From Paracoccaceae bacterium (GTDB lineage: Bacteria > Pseudomonadota > Alphaproteobacteria > Rhodobacterales > Rhodobacteraceae), in the NCBI GenBank assembly GCA_007121055.1, contig SKMM01000084.1, positions 1 to 8,458 of the forward strand: a stretch of DNA of 8,458 nucleotides, written 5' to 3'. The notes beneath the pieces are model-generated. The model made no database searches. It saw only the letters and a program-made list of their open reading frames with translations, and was not told where the DNA came from. Each line of letters opens with the position of its first letter. Within the stretch, counting starts at the first letter, position 1. Shown here piece by piece: positions 1-5,980 of the stretch. The position numbers and the translations under genes are program-made.

Positions 1-689
1 CCGCCGTGCGCAGCTTCGCCGCCGCCGGCGCCCGGGTGGCGCTCGCGGCCCGCAGCACCGACGCGATCGAGGCGCTGGCCGAGGAAACCGAGGGCCTCGC
101 CCTCCCCTGCGACGTGGCGAACTACGCCTCGGTCGAGGCCGCGGTCGCCGCGGTGACCGACCGCTGGGGCCGGCTCGACGTGCTGATCAACAACGCCGGC
201 GTGATCGACCCCATCGCCCCCACCGCCGAGGCCGACCCCATCGCCTGGGGCCGGCTCATCGACATCAACCTCAAGGGCGTCTTCCACGGCATGCGCGCCG
301 CGATCCCCGTGATGGCCGCCCAAGGCTCGGGCACCATCATCACCGTAGGCTCGGGCGCCGCCCAGAACCCGCTGGAGGGCTGGGGTGCCTACTGCGCCTC
401 CAAGGCCGGCGCGCTGATGCTGACCCGCGTGGCCGACCGCGAACACCGCGAGGCGGGGCTGCGCATCCTCTCGCTCTCGCCCGGAACCGTCGCCACCGAC
501 ATGCAGGCCACGATCAAGGCCAGCGGCGTGAACCCCGTCAGCCAGCTCGACTGGTCGGCCCACATCCCGCCCGAATGGCCCGCGCTGGCGCTGATGTGGA
601 TGTGCACCCCCGACGCCGACCCCTGGCGCGGCGGCGAGGTCTCGCTGCGCCAGGCCGACATCCGCCGCCGCCTCGGCCTGCCGGAATGA
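1..689 (+). CDS. Short-chain dehydrogenase/reductase (SDR), 5' partial
   Basis: NAD(P)-dependent oxidoreductase of the classical SDR family; substrate not predictable. The reading frame is open to the left edge, and the first visible residues match the second half of the Rossmann beta1-alpha1 unit, so about 15-25 N-terminal residues including the TGxxxGxG cofactor loop lie outside the window. Counting from the in-frame GTG at base 6, the visible marks are NNAG at 62-65, the catalytic serine in VGSG (S116), the YxxxK pair (Y129, K133) and the SPGxVxTDM segment after beta-6. The C-terminus (GGEVSLRQADIRRRLGLPE) is typical of bacterial SDRs. The stop overlaps the start of the next gene by 4 bp (ATGA), so the two are probably co-transcribed and translationally coupled. 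GTG 6 is unlikely to be the true start because the glycine loop would be missing. Family assignment is firm; specific role unknown. Confidence 0.93.
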   Translation, partial: AVRSFAAAGARVALAARSTDAIEALAEETEGLALPCDVANYASVEAAVAAVTDRWGRLDVLINNAGVIDPIAPTAEADPIAWGRLIDINLKGVFHGMRAAIPVMAAQGSGTIITVGSGAAQNPLEGWGAYCASKAGALMLTRVADREHREAGLRILSLSPGTVATDMQATIKASGVNPVSQLDWSAHIPPEWPALALMWMCTPDADPWRGGEVSLRQADIRRRLGLPE

Positions 690-1336
690 TCCGGCTCGAC
701 CGCGACGGCGGCCTCTGGACGGTCACGCTCGACCGCCCCGACAAGGCCAACGCGCTGACCGCGGCGATGCTGCAGGAGCTCATCGCCATCGCCGAGGCGG
801 CCGCGCCCGAGGCCCGCGCCCTCATCCTCACCGGCACCGGCCGCGTCTTCTCCGCCGGCGCCGACCTGGCCGAGGCCCGCGCCGGCCTCGCCACCTCGCC
901 GCTGTGGGAGGATCTGTCGGCCCGCATCGCCCGCCTGCCCTGCCTGACCATCGCCGCGCTCAACGGCACGCTGGCGGGCGGCGCCTTCGGCATGGCGCTT
1001 GCCTGCGACCTGCGGCTGGCCGTGCCGGAGGCGGGCTTCTTCTATCCGGTGATGAAGCTCGGCTTCCTGCCGCAACCCTCCGACCCCGGGCGGCTGACGG
1101 CCCTGGTGGGCCCCGCCCGGGCCAAGGCGCTGCTGATGGCCGGGCAGCGGATCGCGGCCCCCGAGGCGCTGGCCTGGGGCCTCGTGGACCGCCTCGCCGA
1201 CCCCGAGGCCCTCCTGACCGAGGCCAGGGCGCTCGCCGCCGACGCCTGCGCCGCCCCGCCGGGACATGTCGCCGCCATCAAGAGGTTCTTTTCCGCCCCC
1301 GCTGGGCCCGCATCGGAATCTCCGCCCTCCGGATGA
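686..1336 (+). CDS. Short enoyl-CoA hydratase/isomerase-fold (crotonase family) protein lacking both catalytic Glu
   Basis: 216-residue crotonase-fold protein. The start ATG at 686 overlaps the SDR stop (ATGA) and gives the normal N-terminus (IRLDRDGGLWTVTLDRPDKANAL). The oxyanion-hole segment FSAGADLAE (55-63) and the NG..AGG loop (93-99) followed by ALACDLRLA are clear, as is LVGPARAKALLMAGQRIAAPEALAWGLVD. Family members bind acyl-CoA thioesters and stabilise an enolate. In hydratases two glutamates do the chemistry, one in GGGxELALACD and one in FxxPExxLG. Here these positions read G102 and V122, so ordinary hydratase activity is doubtful. The protein is also shorter than the usual ~255-260 residues, losing part of the C-terminal trimerisation and CoA helices. 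It may be an isomerase, decarboxylase or thioesterase variant, or a non-catalytic partner of the SDR. Fold assignment is firm; reaction unknown. Confidence 0.9.
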   Translation: MIRLDRDGGLWTVTLDRPDKANALTAAMLQELIAIAEAAAPEARALILTGTGRVFSAGADLAEARAGLATSPLWEDLSARIARLPCLTIAALNGTLAGGAFGMALACDLRLAVPEAGFFYPVMKLGFLPQPSDPGRLTALVGPARAKALLMAGQRIAAPEALAWGLVDRLADPEALLTEARALAADACAAPPGHVAAIKRFFSAPAGPASESPPSG

Positions 1337-1337
1337 C

Positions 1338-1366
1338 TTGCGATTGCCGCAAATGCCATGTCACAT
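1338..1366. promoter_or_regulatory. Two small dyads, candidate operator/promoter of the GntR gene
   Basis: This is the AT-richest patch of the 126-bp leader before the GntR gene. TTGCG and CGCAA (1338-1342, 1348-1352) form an inverted repeat around a 5-base centre. ATGT-C-ACAT (1358-1366) is a second dyad with one central base. A weak sigma70-like pair overlaps them: TTGCCG at 1344-1349 and TATTGC at 1367-1372 with a 17-base gap (4/6 and 3/6 matches). GntR/FCD regulators commonly bind short dyads and often autoregulate, so an autoregulatory site is plausible. No consensus match is claimed. Confidence 0.35.
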
Positions 1367-1422
1367 TATTGCGCCGCCCCGTCACACCGGCGTCCCGTCT
1401 GAATCCCCCGACTGCGCAGCAC

Positions 1423-1464
1423 AAACGGGGCAGGTGAAACGGGGCCGGAGGACCGGGGCAGGGT
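1423..1464 (+). repeat. Three-unit 14-bp tandem repeat running into the GntR ribosome-binding site
   Basis: Units are AAACGGGGCAGGTG (1423-1436), AAACGGGGCCGGAG (1437-1450) and GACCGGGGCAGGGT (1451-1464). The CGGGGC core recurs at 1426, 1440 and 1454, an exact 14-base period. Units 1 and 2 agree at 12 of 14 bases, units 1 and 3 at 10 of 14. The third unit supplies the purine-rich stretch before the start codon at 1463/1466. It could be a slippage-made tandem array affecting translation start, or a set of protein sites; neither is shown. Confidence 0.7.
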
Positions 1465-1465
1465 G

Positions 1466-2173
1466 ATGTGGGTGGAGCGGGTCGTGGACACATACAGGAA
1501 CGAGGACGACAGCGAGGGCGACAAACCCCTCTCTGCAACGGCGCAACGCGTGGCCGATATCCTGCGTGACCGGATCGTCCGCGGGGAACTCGCCGCCGGC
1601 GAACGCATCGTGGAACGCAAGCTCTCGGCCGAGCTCGAGGTCTCCCGCACTCCCGTGCGCGAGGCCCTCAAGCTCCTGCAGGCCGACGGTCTGATCGACA
1701 TCTCGCTGCACCGCGGCGCGCAGGTCACCAGCTACTCGGCCGAGGAGGCCGTCGCCATCTTCGACGTCATCGCGGTAATGGAAAGCCTCGCCGCCCAGCG
1801 CCTGGCCGAACGCCTCAGCCCCGACCTCCTGGCCCGGCTCGAGGACATCCACAGCCGCCTGCGCGACCGCTTCGCCGCCGCCGATGCCCCAGGCTATTTC
1901 CCGCTCAACACCGAATTCCACGACACCATCGTGGCCCATTGCGGCAATGCTGTCCTGATCGACAGCCATACCCGCCTCGCGAGACGCTCCCGCCGCGCGC
2001 GCTATCTGGTGATCATGCACCACAACCGCTGGGCCCGCGCGGTGGGGGAACACGACCGCCTGATGGAGGCCCTGCGCAGCGGCGACGCCGAGGCGGCCGG
2101 CGGCGTCTGGCTCACCCACCTGCGCCACACCGGCACCTCCGTCGCCGATATCATGCGCCACCACGGCCTCTGA
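1466..2173 (+). CDS. GntR family transcriptional regulator, FadR/FCD subfamily
   Basis: 235-residue DNA-binding repressor or activator. The N-terminal winged helix-turn-helix spans about residues 22-90, with the family signature IVERKLSAELEVSRTPVREALKLLQADGLI. The C-terminal all-helical FCD ligand-binding domain covers about 93-222. Its metal-binding pattern is intact: N148xxxH152 in NTEFHDTI, H196 in GEHDRLMEAL and H218 near WLTHLRH. FCD proteins sense small carboxylates, such as sugar acids or acyl compounds, through a bound metal. ATG 1466 is chosen; GTG 1463 would add one residue. The Shine-Dalgarno site is only a G-rich GCAGGG stretch close to the start, made by the 14-bp repeat. Candidate targets are its own leader, the SDR/crotonase pair immediately upstream and the permease downstream. 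The ligand is unknown. Confidence 0.93.
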   Translation: MWVERVVDTYRNEDDSEGDKPLSATAQRVADILRDRIVRGELAAGERIVERKLSAELEVSRTPVREALKLLQADGLIDISLHRGAQVTSYSAEEAVAIFDVIAVMESLAAQRLAERLSPDLLARLEDIHSRLRDRFAAADAPGYFPLNTEFHDTIVAHCGNAVLIDSHTRLARRSRRARYLVIMHHNRWARAVGEHDRLMEALRSGDAEAAGGVWLTHLRHTGTSVADIMRHHGL

Positions 2174-2331
2174 CCGCCGACCAACCGCCGCCCTGCCGCC
2201 GCGGGAACGCCTTCGCCCCGCCCCTTGCCTGTCCAGCACCCCACCGCACAGCCCCCTCCCGAAAACGCCCCCCGAGGCCTCCAGCCGGATCTCCCAACGC
2301 CGTCCAACCACGCCCCGCGAAGACCCGCCGG

Positions 2332-2381
2332 CTTGGCGTCCCCCTCCAAAGACCACCCGTTTCCACCCGGCCCACGCCAAG
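2332..2381. repeat. 8-bp perfect inverted repeat with pyrimidine-rich 34-base loop
   Basis: CTTGGCGT (2332-2339) is mirrored exactly by ACGCCAAG (2374-2381). One bulged base lets the pairing continue outward for a few G-C pairs. The loop is almost all C, with some T and A. It begins 159 bases after the GntR stop, too far for a simple terminator, and has no T-tract. It may be chance in a GC-rich spacer. Confidence 0.4.
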
Positions 2382-2558
2382 GCCCGGGGCGAGCGGCCCA
2401 AAGACACGCCTGACCTCGCCGCCCTCCGGTCACACCGACCCACCCTGGTGCCCACAGCGGCCGACTGCTTCCTCGCCCGCATCTCGCAGCCTCTGCCCAG
2501 CCCCACCTCGTCTCAGGCCCGCCAGACCTGCCGACCCCGGCGCTCCACCGCACCGCCC

Positions 2559-2575
2559 GACGCCGCCCCGGCGTC
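2559..2575. repeat. Small perfect GC hairpin in the spacer
   Basis: GACGCC (2559-2564) and GGCGTC (2570-2575) flank the five-base loop GCCCC. No T-run follows on either strand. It may act as a transcription-stalling stem between the GntR gene and the permease, or may be fortuitous. Confidence 0.35.
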
Positions 2576-2734
2576 CGTCAGTACACGGTCCAGACACCCG
2601 ATCCCCGAACGCCCTGACGCGCCCGCCAGCCCACACCGGCCCCCGCCCACGGACAACCTCCGCGCCTTGCCGGACCCGACCGCCTCTGCTAGCGCTGGGC
2701 CCCGGCGCGGCGACGGGGAGGAGGGTCGGGCGGC

Positions 2735-3622
2735 ATGGCACAGGCCTCGGCGGTGCGCCTGGCGCTTCTGACCACCCTCGCGATGGTGGCCTTCGCCGCC
2801 AATTCCGTGCTCAACCGTCTGGCGCTCGCGGGGGGCGAGGCCGATGCGCTGGGTTATACCGGCATCAGGCTTCTGTCCGGGGCGCTGATGCTGGCGCTCC
2901 TCCTCGTCCTGCGCCGGGATGGCCCCCGCCGCTGGCCCACGGGCGGTGTGGGCGGCAGCTGGGGCGGGGCCGCCGCGCTCTTTCTCTATGCCATCGGCTT
3001 CTCGCTGGCCTATCTCGCGCTCGACGCGGGCATGGGAGCACTCCTGCTGTTCGCGGCGGTGCAGATCGGCATGCTGGGCTGGGCGCTGGCGCAGGGGGAC
3101 CGGCCGGGCGCGGTGGAATGGGCAGGCTTTGCGCTGGCGATCGGCTGCCTCGTGCTGCTGGTTCGGCCCGGCCTCACCGCGCCGGACCCGCTGGGCGCGC
3201 TGCTGATGGTGGGGGCAGGCCTCGCCTGGGCGGTCTACACGCTGCTCGGCCGCGGCTCGACGGCGCCGCTGGTGGACACGGCGGGGAATTTCCTGCGCTG
3301 CCTGCCGGTGGCGGTGCTGCTGCTGCTGCCCAGCCTCTGGGCCGACAGCCTCACGCCCACGGGCTGGGCGCTGGCGGTGGCCTCGGGCGCGCTCGCCTCG
3401 GGGCTCGGCTATGCGGTGTGGTACGGCGTCCTGCCCGCGCTGCAGCGCAGCACCGCGGCCTATGTGCAGCTCACCGTGCCCGCCATCGCCGCCGCCGGCG
3501 GGGTGGTCTTCATCGCCGAGCCCCTTACCGCGCGGCTCGTGCTGTGCTCGGCCGGCATCCTCGGCGGCGTGGCGCTGGCGCTGCGCGGCGCCGAAACCCG
3601 CCGCCGCGCCGCCGCCCGCTGA
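2735..3622 (+). CDS. EamA/DMT-superfamily permease, 10 predicted TM helices
   Basis: 295-residue inner-membrane transporter of the drug/metabolite transporter superfamily, probably an exporter of a small metabolite or amino acid. Hydrophobic segments lie at about 8-25, 40-58, 76-93, 99-118, 125-144, 152-170, 184-202, 209-229, 241-261 and 266-284, giving two five-helix EamA repeats. Family marks include FAANSVLNRLAL in helix 1, AxLLLFAAVQ in helix 4, AGLAWAVYTLLGR in helix 6 and LGYAVWYGVLPALQRSTAAYVQLTVPAIAAAGGVVFIAEPLT in helices 8-9. The basic tail (RGAETRRRAAAR) should face the cytoplasm. The start is well supported by GGGGAGGAGG at 2715-2724, 10 bases before the ATG. Unlike neighbouring plus-strand genes it is G-rich rather than C-rich on the coding strand. 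It stands alone after a long spacer; substrate not predictable. Confidence 0.9.
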   Translation: MAQASAVRLALLTTLAMVAFAANSVLNRLALAGGEADALGYTGIRLLSGALMLALLLVLRRDGPRRWPTGGVGGSWGGAAALFLYAIGFSLAYLALDAGMGALLLFAAVQIGMLGWALAQGDRPGAVEWAGFALAIGCLVLLVRPGLTAPDPLGALLMVGAGLAWAVYTLLGRGSTAPLVDTAGNFLRCLPVAVLLLLPSLWADSLTPTGWALAVASGALASGLGYAVWYGVLPALQRSTAAYVQLTVPAIAAAGGVVFIAEPLTARLVLCSAGILGGVALALRGAETRRRAAAR

Positions 3623-3876
3623 CAACGCCCCCCGCCCGCCTCACCGCCGATTGCCACCCCACCACAGCCCCGCCGAGGGTCCAGCCCAACCGAACGCCAC
3701 GTCCGGCGGCAAGGCCCGCCCTGTCATGGCCACGACCCCATTGCCACCGGAGCGGACGCGGCAAACGCACCCCGTCCCGCCAAGGCGCACCCTTCTGCGG
3801 ACCAGCTTCTCGACGGCCGCCATTCAGCGCCAGACCTCGATGGCAGGCCCGCCGACCGGTGTCACCCGTGGCCCTC
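3623..3876. other. 254-bp convergent spacer between the permease and hydrolase genes
   Basis: Gene-free and C-rich on the + strand. Visible structure: GGCGG/CCGCC stem at 3705-3720; TTGCC/GGCAA at 3741-3764; ATTGCCACC twice (3650-3658, 3740-3748); and a near-palindrome at 3855-3869 (ACCGGTG-T-CACCCGT, one mismatched pair) starting 8 bases past the hydrolase stop when read on the minus strand. One of these stems may end transcription of the two converging genes, but none has a T-tract. It shares the 11-mer AACGCCCCCCG (3624-3634) with the previous spacer (2264-2274), which may simply reflect C-richness. Confidence 0.45.
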
Positions 3877-5094
3877 TCAGATCGCGTTCGACAGCCGCCG
3901 CACCGCGGCCGCCAGGACCTCGAGCCCCAGCGCCAGGTCCTCGCGCCGGGTGTCCTCGGCCGGGTTGTGGCTGATCCCGCGGATCGACGGCGCAAACAGC
4001 ATCGCCGTCGGCAGCACCGCCGCCACGTTGGAGGCATCGTGCAGCGCCCCCGAGGGCAGCCGCCGCCAGCGCCCCGGCGCAACCTCCCCGGCCGCCTGCT
4101 CCAGCGCCCCCCGCAGCCGCGCGTCCAGCATCACCGGCTCCACCCCCATCCCCTCCTCGGCGCTCAGCACCAGCCCCCGCGCCGCCGCCACCCCCTCGGC
4201 CAGCACCAGCACCCGTGCCGCCAGCCGCTCCAGCAGCCCCACATCCCCGTCGCGCATCTGCACCGTGAAGCTCACCGCACCGGGCACCACCGAGGGCGCG
4301 TTGGGCTCCACCACCACCCGCCCCAGCGTCCAGACCGTGGCCGGCCCCGCCATCCCGGCAAAGGCGTCGTTCACCGCCGCCGCCAGCGCCACGAACCCCT
4401 GCAGCGCATCGCGCCGCAGGGCCATCGGCGTGGTGCCCGCATGGTTCGCCTCCCCCTCCAGCCGCATGTTCCACTGGCGCGAGCCGACGATGGCCTCCAC
4501 AACCCCCACCGCCTCGCCGGCGCCGTCCAGCACCGGACCCTGCTCGATATGCGGCTCCAGGAACGCCACGAAGCGGTCGGGCGAGACCTCCCCCACCGGC
4601 CCGATCTCCGCCGCCCGCGCCCGCGCCTGACCGAAGGTGATATCCTCCGTCCCGTCCCGGTCCGGCCCCGCATCCATCACCGCCAGCGGCTGCACCCCGG
4701 CCCAGACGGTCGAGCCCGTCAGCCGCCCGAACCGCCCCTCCTCGTCCTGGAACGACACCACCGCCACCCGGGGCCCGCCCGCCGCCAGCGCCGCCCGCGC
4801 CAGTTCCAGCCCGCAGGCCACCCCCCAGGCACCATCGAGCCACCCGCCCAGCGGCTGCGTGTCGGAATGCGAGCCCACCAGCAGGCACGGCCCCTCCCCC
4901 GGCGGCAGCCCGAACAGGTTCCCGCAAGGGTCCACCACCACCTCCAGCCCGGCCGCGCGCATCCGCCCCGCCAGCCAGGCCCGCGCCGCCACATCGGCAT
5001 CCGAGAACGCCCGCCGCGCCACCCCGGTCCCCTGCCCGCCAATGGTCCGCAGATGGTCAAGATCGGCCAGCATCCGCCCGGGATCGATCTGCAT
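3877..5094 (-). CDS. Zn-dependent hydantoinase/carbamoylase-family amidohydrolase (allantoate amidohydrolase-like, M20)
   Basis: 405-residue cytoplasmic binuclear-metal hydrolase. Relatives hydrolyse N-carbamoyl-L-amino acids, allantoate, ureidoglycine or beta-ureidopropionate, releasing CO2 and ammonia or an amino acid. Expected ligands are present: H76 in GSHSDT, D87 in GWLDGAWGV, E118/E119 in QDEEGRFG (base and bridging ligand), H182 in EPHIEQGP and H376 in GISHNPAE. The dimerisation-lid signature GEANHAGTTPMALRRDAL (about 214-231) is also there, with H218. HDASNVAAVLPTAMLFAPS is the usual C-terminal block. The stretch after EEG is one residue shorter than the common EEGSRF form. ATG 5094 is chosen because AGGAGG lies 6 bases upstream and because homologues begin just before the helix LADLDHLRTIG; upstream in-frame codons lack such a site. 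It follows lrp on the same strand after a long structured spacer, so it probably has its own promoter. The substrate cannot be fixed from sequence. Confidence 0.93.
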   Translation of the reverse strand: MQIDPGRMLADLDHLRTIGGQGTGVARRAFSDADVAARAWLAGRMRAAGLEVVVDPCGNLFGLPPGEGPCLLVGSHSDTQPLGGWLDGAWGVACGLELARAALAAGGPRVAVVSFQDEEGRFGRLTGSTVWAGVQPLAVMDAGPDRDGTEDITFGQARARAAEIGPVGEVSPDRFVAFLEPHIEQGPVLDGAGEAVGVVEAIVGSRQWNMRLEGEANHAGTTPMALRRDALQGFVALAAAVNDAFAGMAGPATVWTLGRVVVEPNAPSVVPGAVSFTVQMRDGDVGLLERLAARVLVLAEGVAAARGLVLSAEEGMGVEPVMLDARLRGALEQAAGEVAPGRWRRLPSGALHDASNVAAVLPTAMLFAPSIRGISHNPAEDTRREDLALGLEVLAAAVRRLSNAI

Positions 5095-5317
5095 GGAGCG
5101 CCTCCTGTTTGCGTCGCCCGGACGCTGGCACGCCCACGCCGCGGCAGCAACCCAAGGGCCCCGCGCCGAGAGAACGCCCGGAGCCCCCAAGGCCCCTCGC
5201 CCGCAACACCGGCATCACGCACTGGGACCCAAGACCACTTGGACTCCAAAATGCCACCGCGACGGGTGGGCATCGCGTCATACCCCCATCTCTCCGCTTG
5301 CGCACCCACCGCCCCAC

Positions 5318-5371
5318 CCACAGGCACAGAGGGCCGCGCCCGACCCTGGGTGGGCGCAGCCCCGCCTGTGG
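5318..5371 (-). repeat. Inverted-repeat element able to fold as a three-way junction upstream of the hydrolase gene
   Basis: CCACAGGC (5318-5325) and GCCTGTGG (5364-5371) are perfect complements. Enclosed are two short perfect hairpins: GGGC-CGC-GCCC (5331-5341) and GGGC-GCA-GCCC (5352-5362). An alternative pairing joins CGCCC and ACCCA (5310-5320, one bulge) with TGGGT and GGGCG (5347-5356), so two exclusive folds are possible. On the minus strand it would lie in a 5' leader about 220 bases before the hydrolase start, if transcription begins upstream. Strand and function are inferred. It resembles no riboswitch class I recognise. Confidence 0.35.
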
Positions 5372-5432
5372 TCAGCGCTTTATCGCAAAAGCCCGGACGA
5401 CCCGCGTGCGGCAAACCACATCGCCAACGCGC

Positions 5433-5498
5433 CCTCCCGGGGGGAGGTTCGGGCGCGGCCCGGGCTGGTCGCCCGGGCGGTCCGGCGCAACCGGCGCC
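5433..5498 (-). terminator. Cluster of three GC hairpins just after lrp, candidate terminator
   Basis: Three perfect stems follow the lrp stop on the minus strand. The first is GGCGC/GCGCC with five-base loop (5484-5498). The second has both arms GCCCGGGC around loop TGGTC (5458-5478). The third is CCTCCC/GGGAGG with loop GGG (5433-5447). The nearest stem starts 24 bases past the stop codon. None has a T-tract, so if they terminate transcription it would be as strong stems or with Rho. Within the first stem, CCGGCGC is also repeated directly (5482-5488, 5491-5497). Confidence 0.45.
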
Positions 5499-5521
5499 CT
5501 CCAACCCCGCCGCGCCAACCC

Positions 5522-5980
5522 TTACACCGGAATCGCCGTCGTGCTTACCACCGTGCGCAACGCAAAAGATGTCTGCATCCCCACCACCCCCGGCAGGCGC
5601 GACAGGTACCGGCTGTGGATGCGCGCGAAATCCTCGGTGTCGCGGGCGAGGATCTTCAGCAGGTAATCCGCCGTCCCCGCCATCAGATGGCACTCCAGCA
5701 CATCGGGCACCCGCGCCACCGCCTTCTCGAAGGCCGTCAGCACCTCCTCGGACTGGCCCGACAGCGTGATCTCCACATAGACCGTCGTCGGCCGCCCCAT
5801 CGCGCGCGCATCCAGCAGCGCCACCCAGCCCCGGATCACGCCGGCCCGCTCCAGCCGCTGCACCCGCCGGTGGCAGGCCGAGGGCGACAGGTGCACCCGC
5901 TCGGACAGCTCGGCATTGGTGATGCGCCCGTCCGCCTGCAGCACCCCCAGTATGCGCCGGTCGATATCGTCGATCTCCAT
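5522..5980 (-). CDS. Lrp/AsnC family regulator, likely regulator of ald
   Basis: 152-residue feast/famine regulator. The N-terminus MEIDDIDRRILGVLQADGRITNAELSERVHLSPSACHRRVQRLERAGVIRG is the Lrp helix-turn-helix (about 3-51). The RAM effector-binding domain follows (about 65-145) with the loop MAGTADYLLKI at 100-110, equivalent to the amino-acid-binding G-x-x-D-Y region. Length is standard. ATG 5980 is chosen because homologues begin with this D-x-x-D-R-x-IL helix; GGGAGGG stands 12 bases upstream, a slightly long spacing. An in-frame TTG at 6004 would add eight residues and use up that site. It is divergent from ald with 138 bp between. In Rhizobium (AldR) and Mycobacterium, Lrp-type regulators beside ald control it in response to alanine, so that role is the best inference here. 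Autoregulation is likely. Confidence 0.93.
   Translation of the reverse strand: MEIDDIDRRILGVLQADGRITNAELSERVHLSPSACHRRVQRLERAGVIRGWVALLDARAMGRPTTVYVEITLSGQSEEVLTAFEKAVARVPDVLECHLMAGTADYLLKILARDTEDFARIHSRYLSRLPGVVGMQTSFALRTVVSTTAIPV

Larger units (their letters stand above)
2174..2734. other. 561-bp gene-free spacer, strongly C-rich on the + strand
   Basis: No reading frame here has protein-like composition: frames on both strands are long only because stops are rare at this GC, and they translate to Pro/Arg- or Trp/Gly-rich strings. Sampled 60-base rows hold about 30-34 C against 10-15 G. Inside lie the inverted repeat at 2332-2381 and the hairpin at 2559-2575 listed separately. The right end should hold the permease promoter. 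The best candidate is TTGCCG (2667-2672) with TAGCGC (2690-2695) at 17-base spacing, but the -10 match is poor. I see no RNA gene or mobile-element remnant. Confidence 0.6.
5095..5521. other. 427-bp gene-free spacer rich in inverted repeats (lrp to carbamoylase gene)
   Basis: No frame here encodes a believable protein. From right to left in transcription order it holds a cluster of three GC hairpins (5433-5498), an AT-rich pocket with the dyad GCTTT/AAAGC (5377-5392), and a larger inverted-repeat element (5318-5371). Further on are the overlapping stems CGCGA/TCGCG (5258-5277) and TGCC.ACC/GGT.GGCA with one bulged G (5252-5272), then CCAAG/CTTGG with four-base loop ACCA (5229-5242), and finally the hydrolase ribosome-binding site. 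On the minus strand the AT pocket reads TTTTGCGATAAAGC, and GATAAA is a possible -10, but no good -35 sits at the right distance. Confidence 0.55.

Noticed and set aside
389..1267. A 292-codon minus-strand frame opposite the SDR and crotonase genes
   Set aside because: Gly/Arg/Gln-rich shadow with no family signature; both plus-strand genes carry clear motifs.
2264..3634. 11-mer AACGCCCCCCG shared by two spacers as a possible dispersed repeat
   Set aside because: Only the C-rich core is shared and the flanks differ; expected in strongly C-biased spacers.
3824..4927. A 367-codon minus-strand frame overlapping the hydrolase in another frame
   Set aside because: Glycine/alanine repeats only; the overlapping frame has the full M20/carbamoylase ligand set.
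5095..5190. Upstream extension of the hydrolase by 32 residues
   Set aside because: The extension is Arg/Trp/Pro-rich and unlike family N-termini, while ATG 5094 has AGGAGG six bases upstream.
1939..5769. A stop-free plus-strand frame of 1276 codons
   Set aside because: It crosses the permease in another frame and the antisense of the hydrolase, and its translation is Pro/Arg-rich low-complexity text. Stops are simply rare at this GC.
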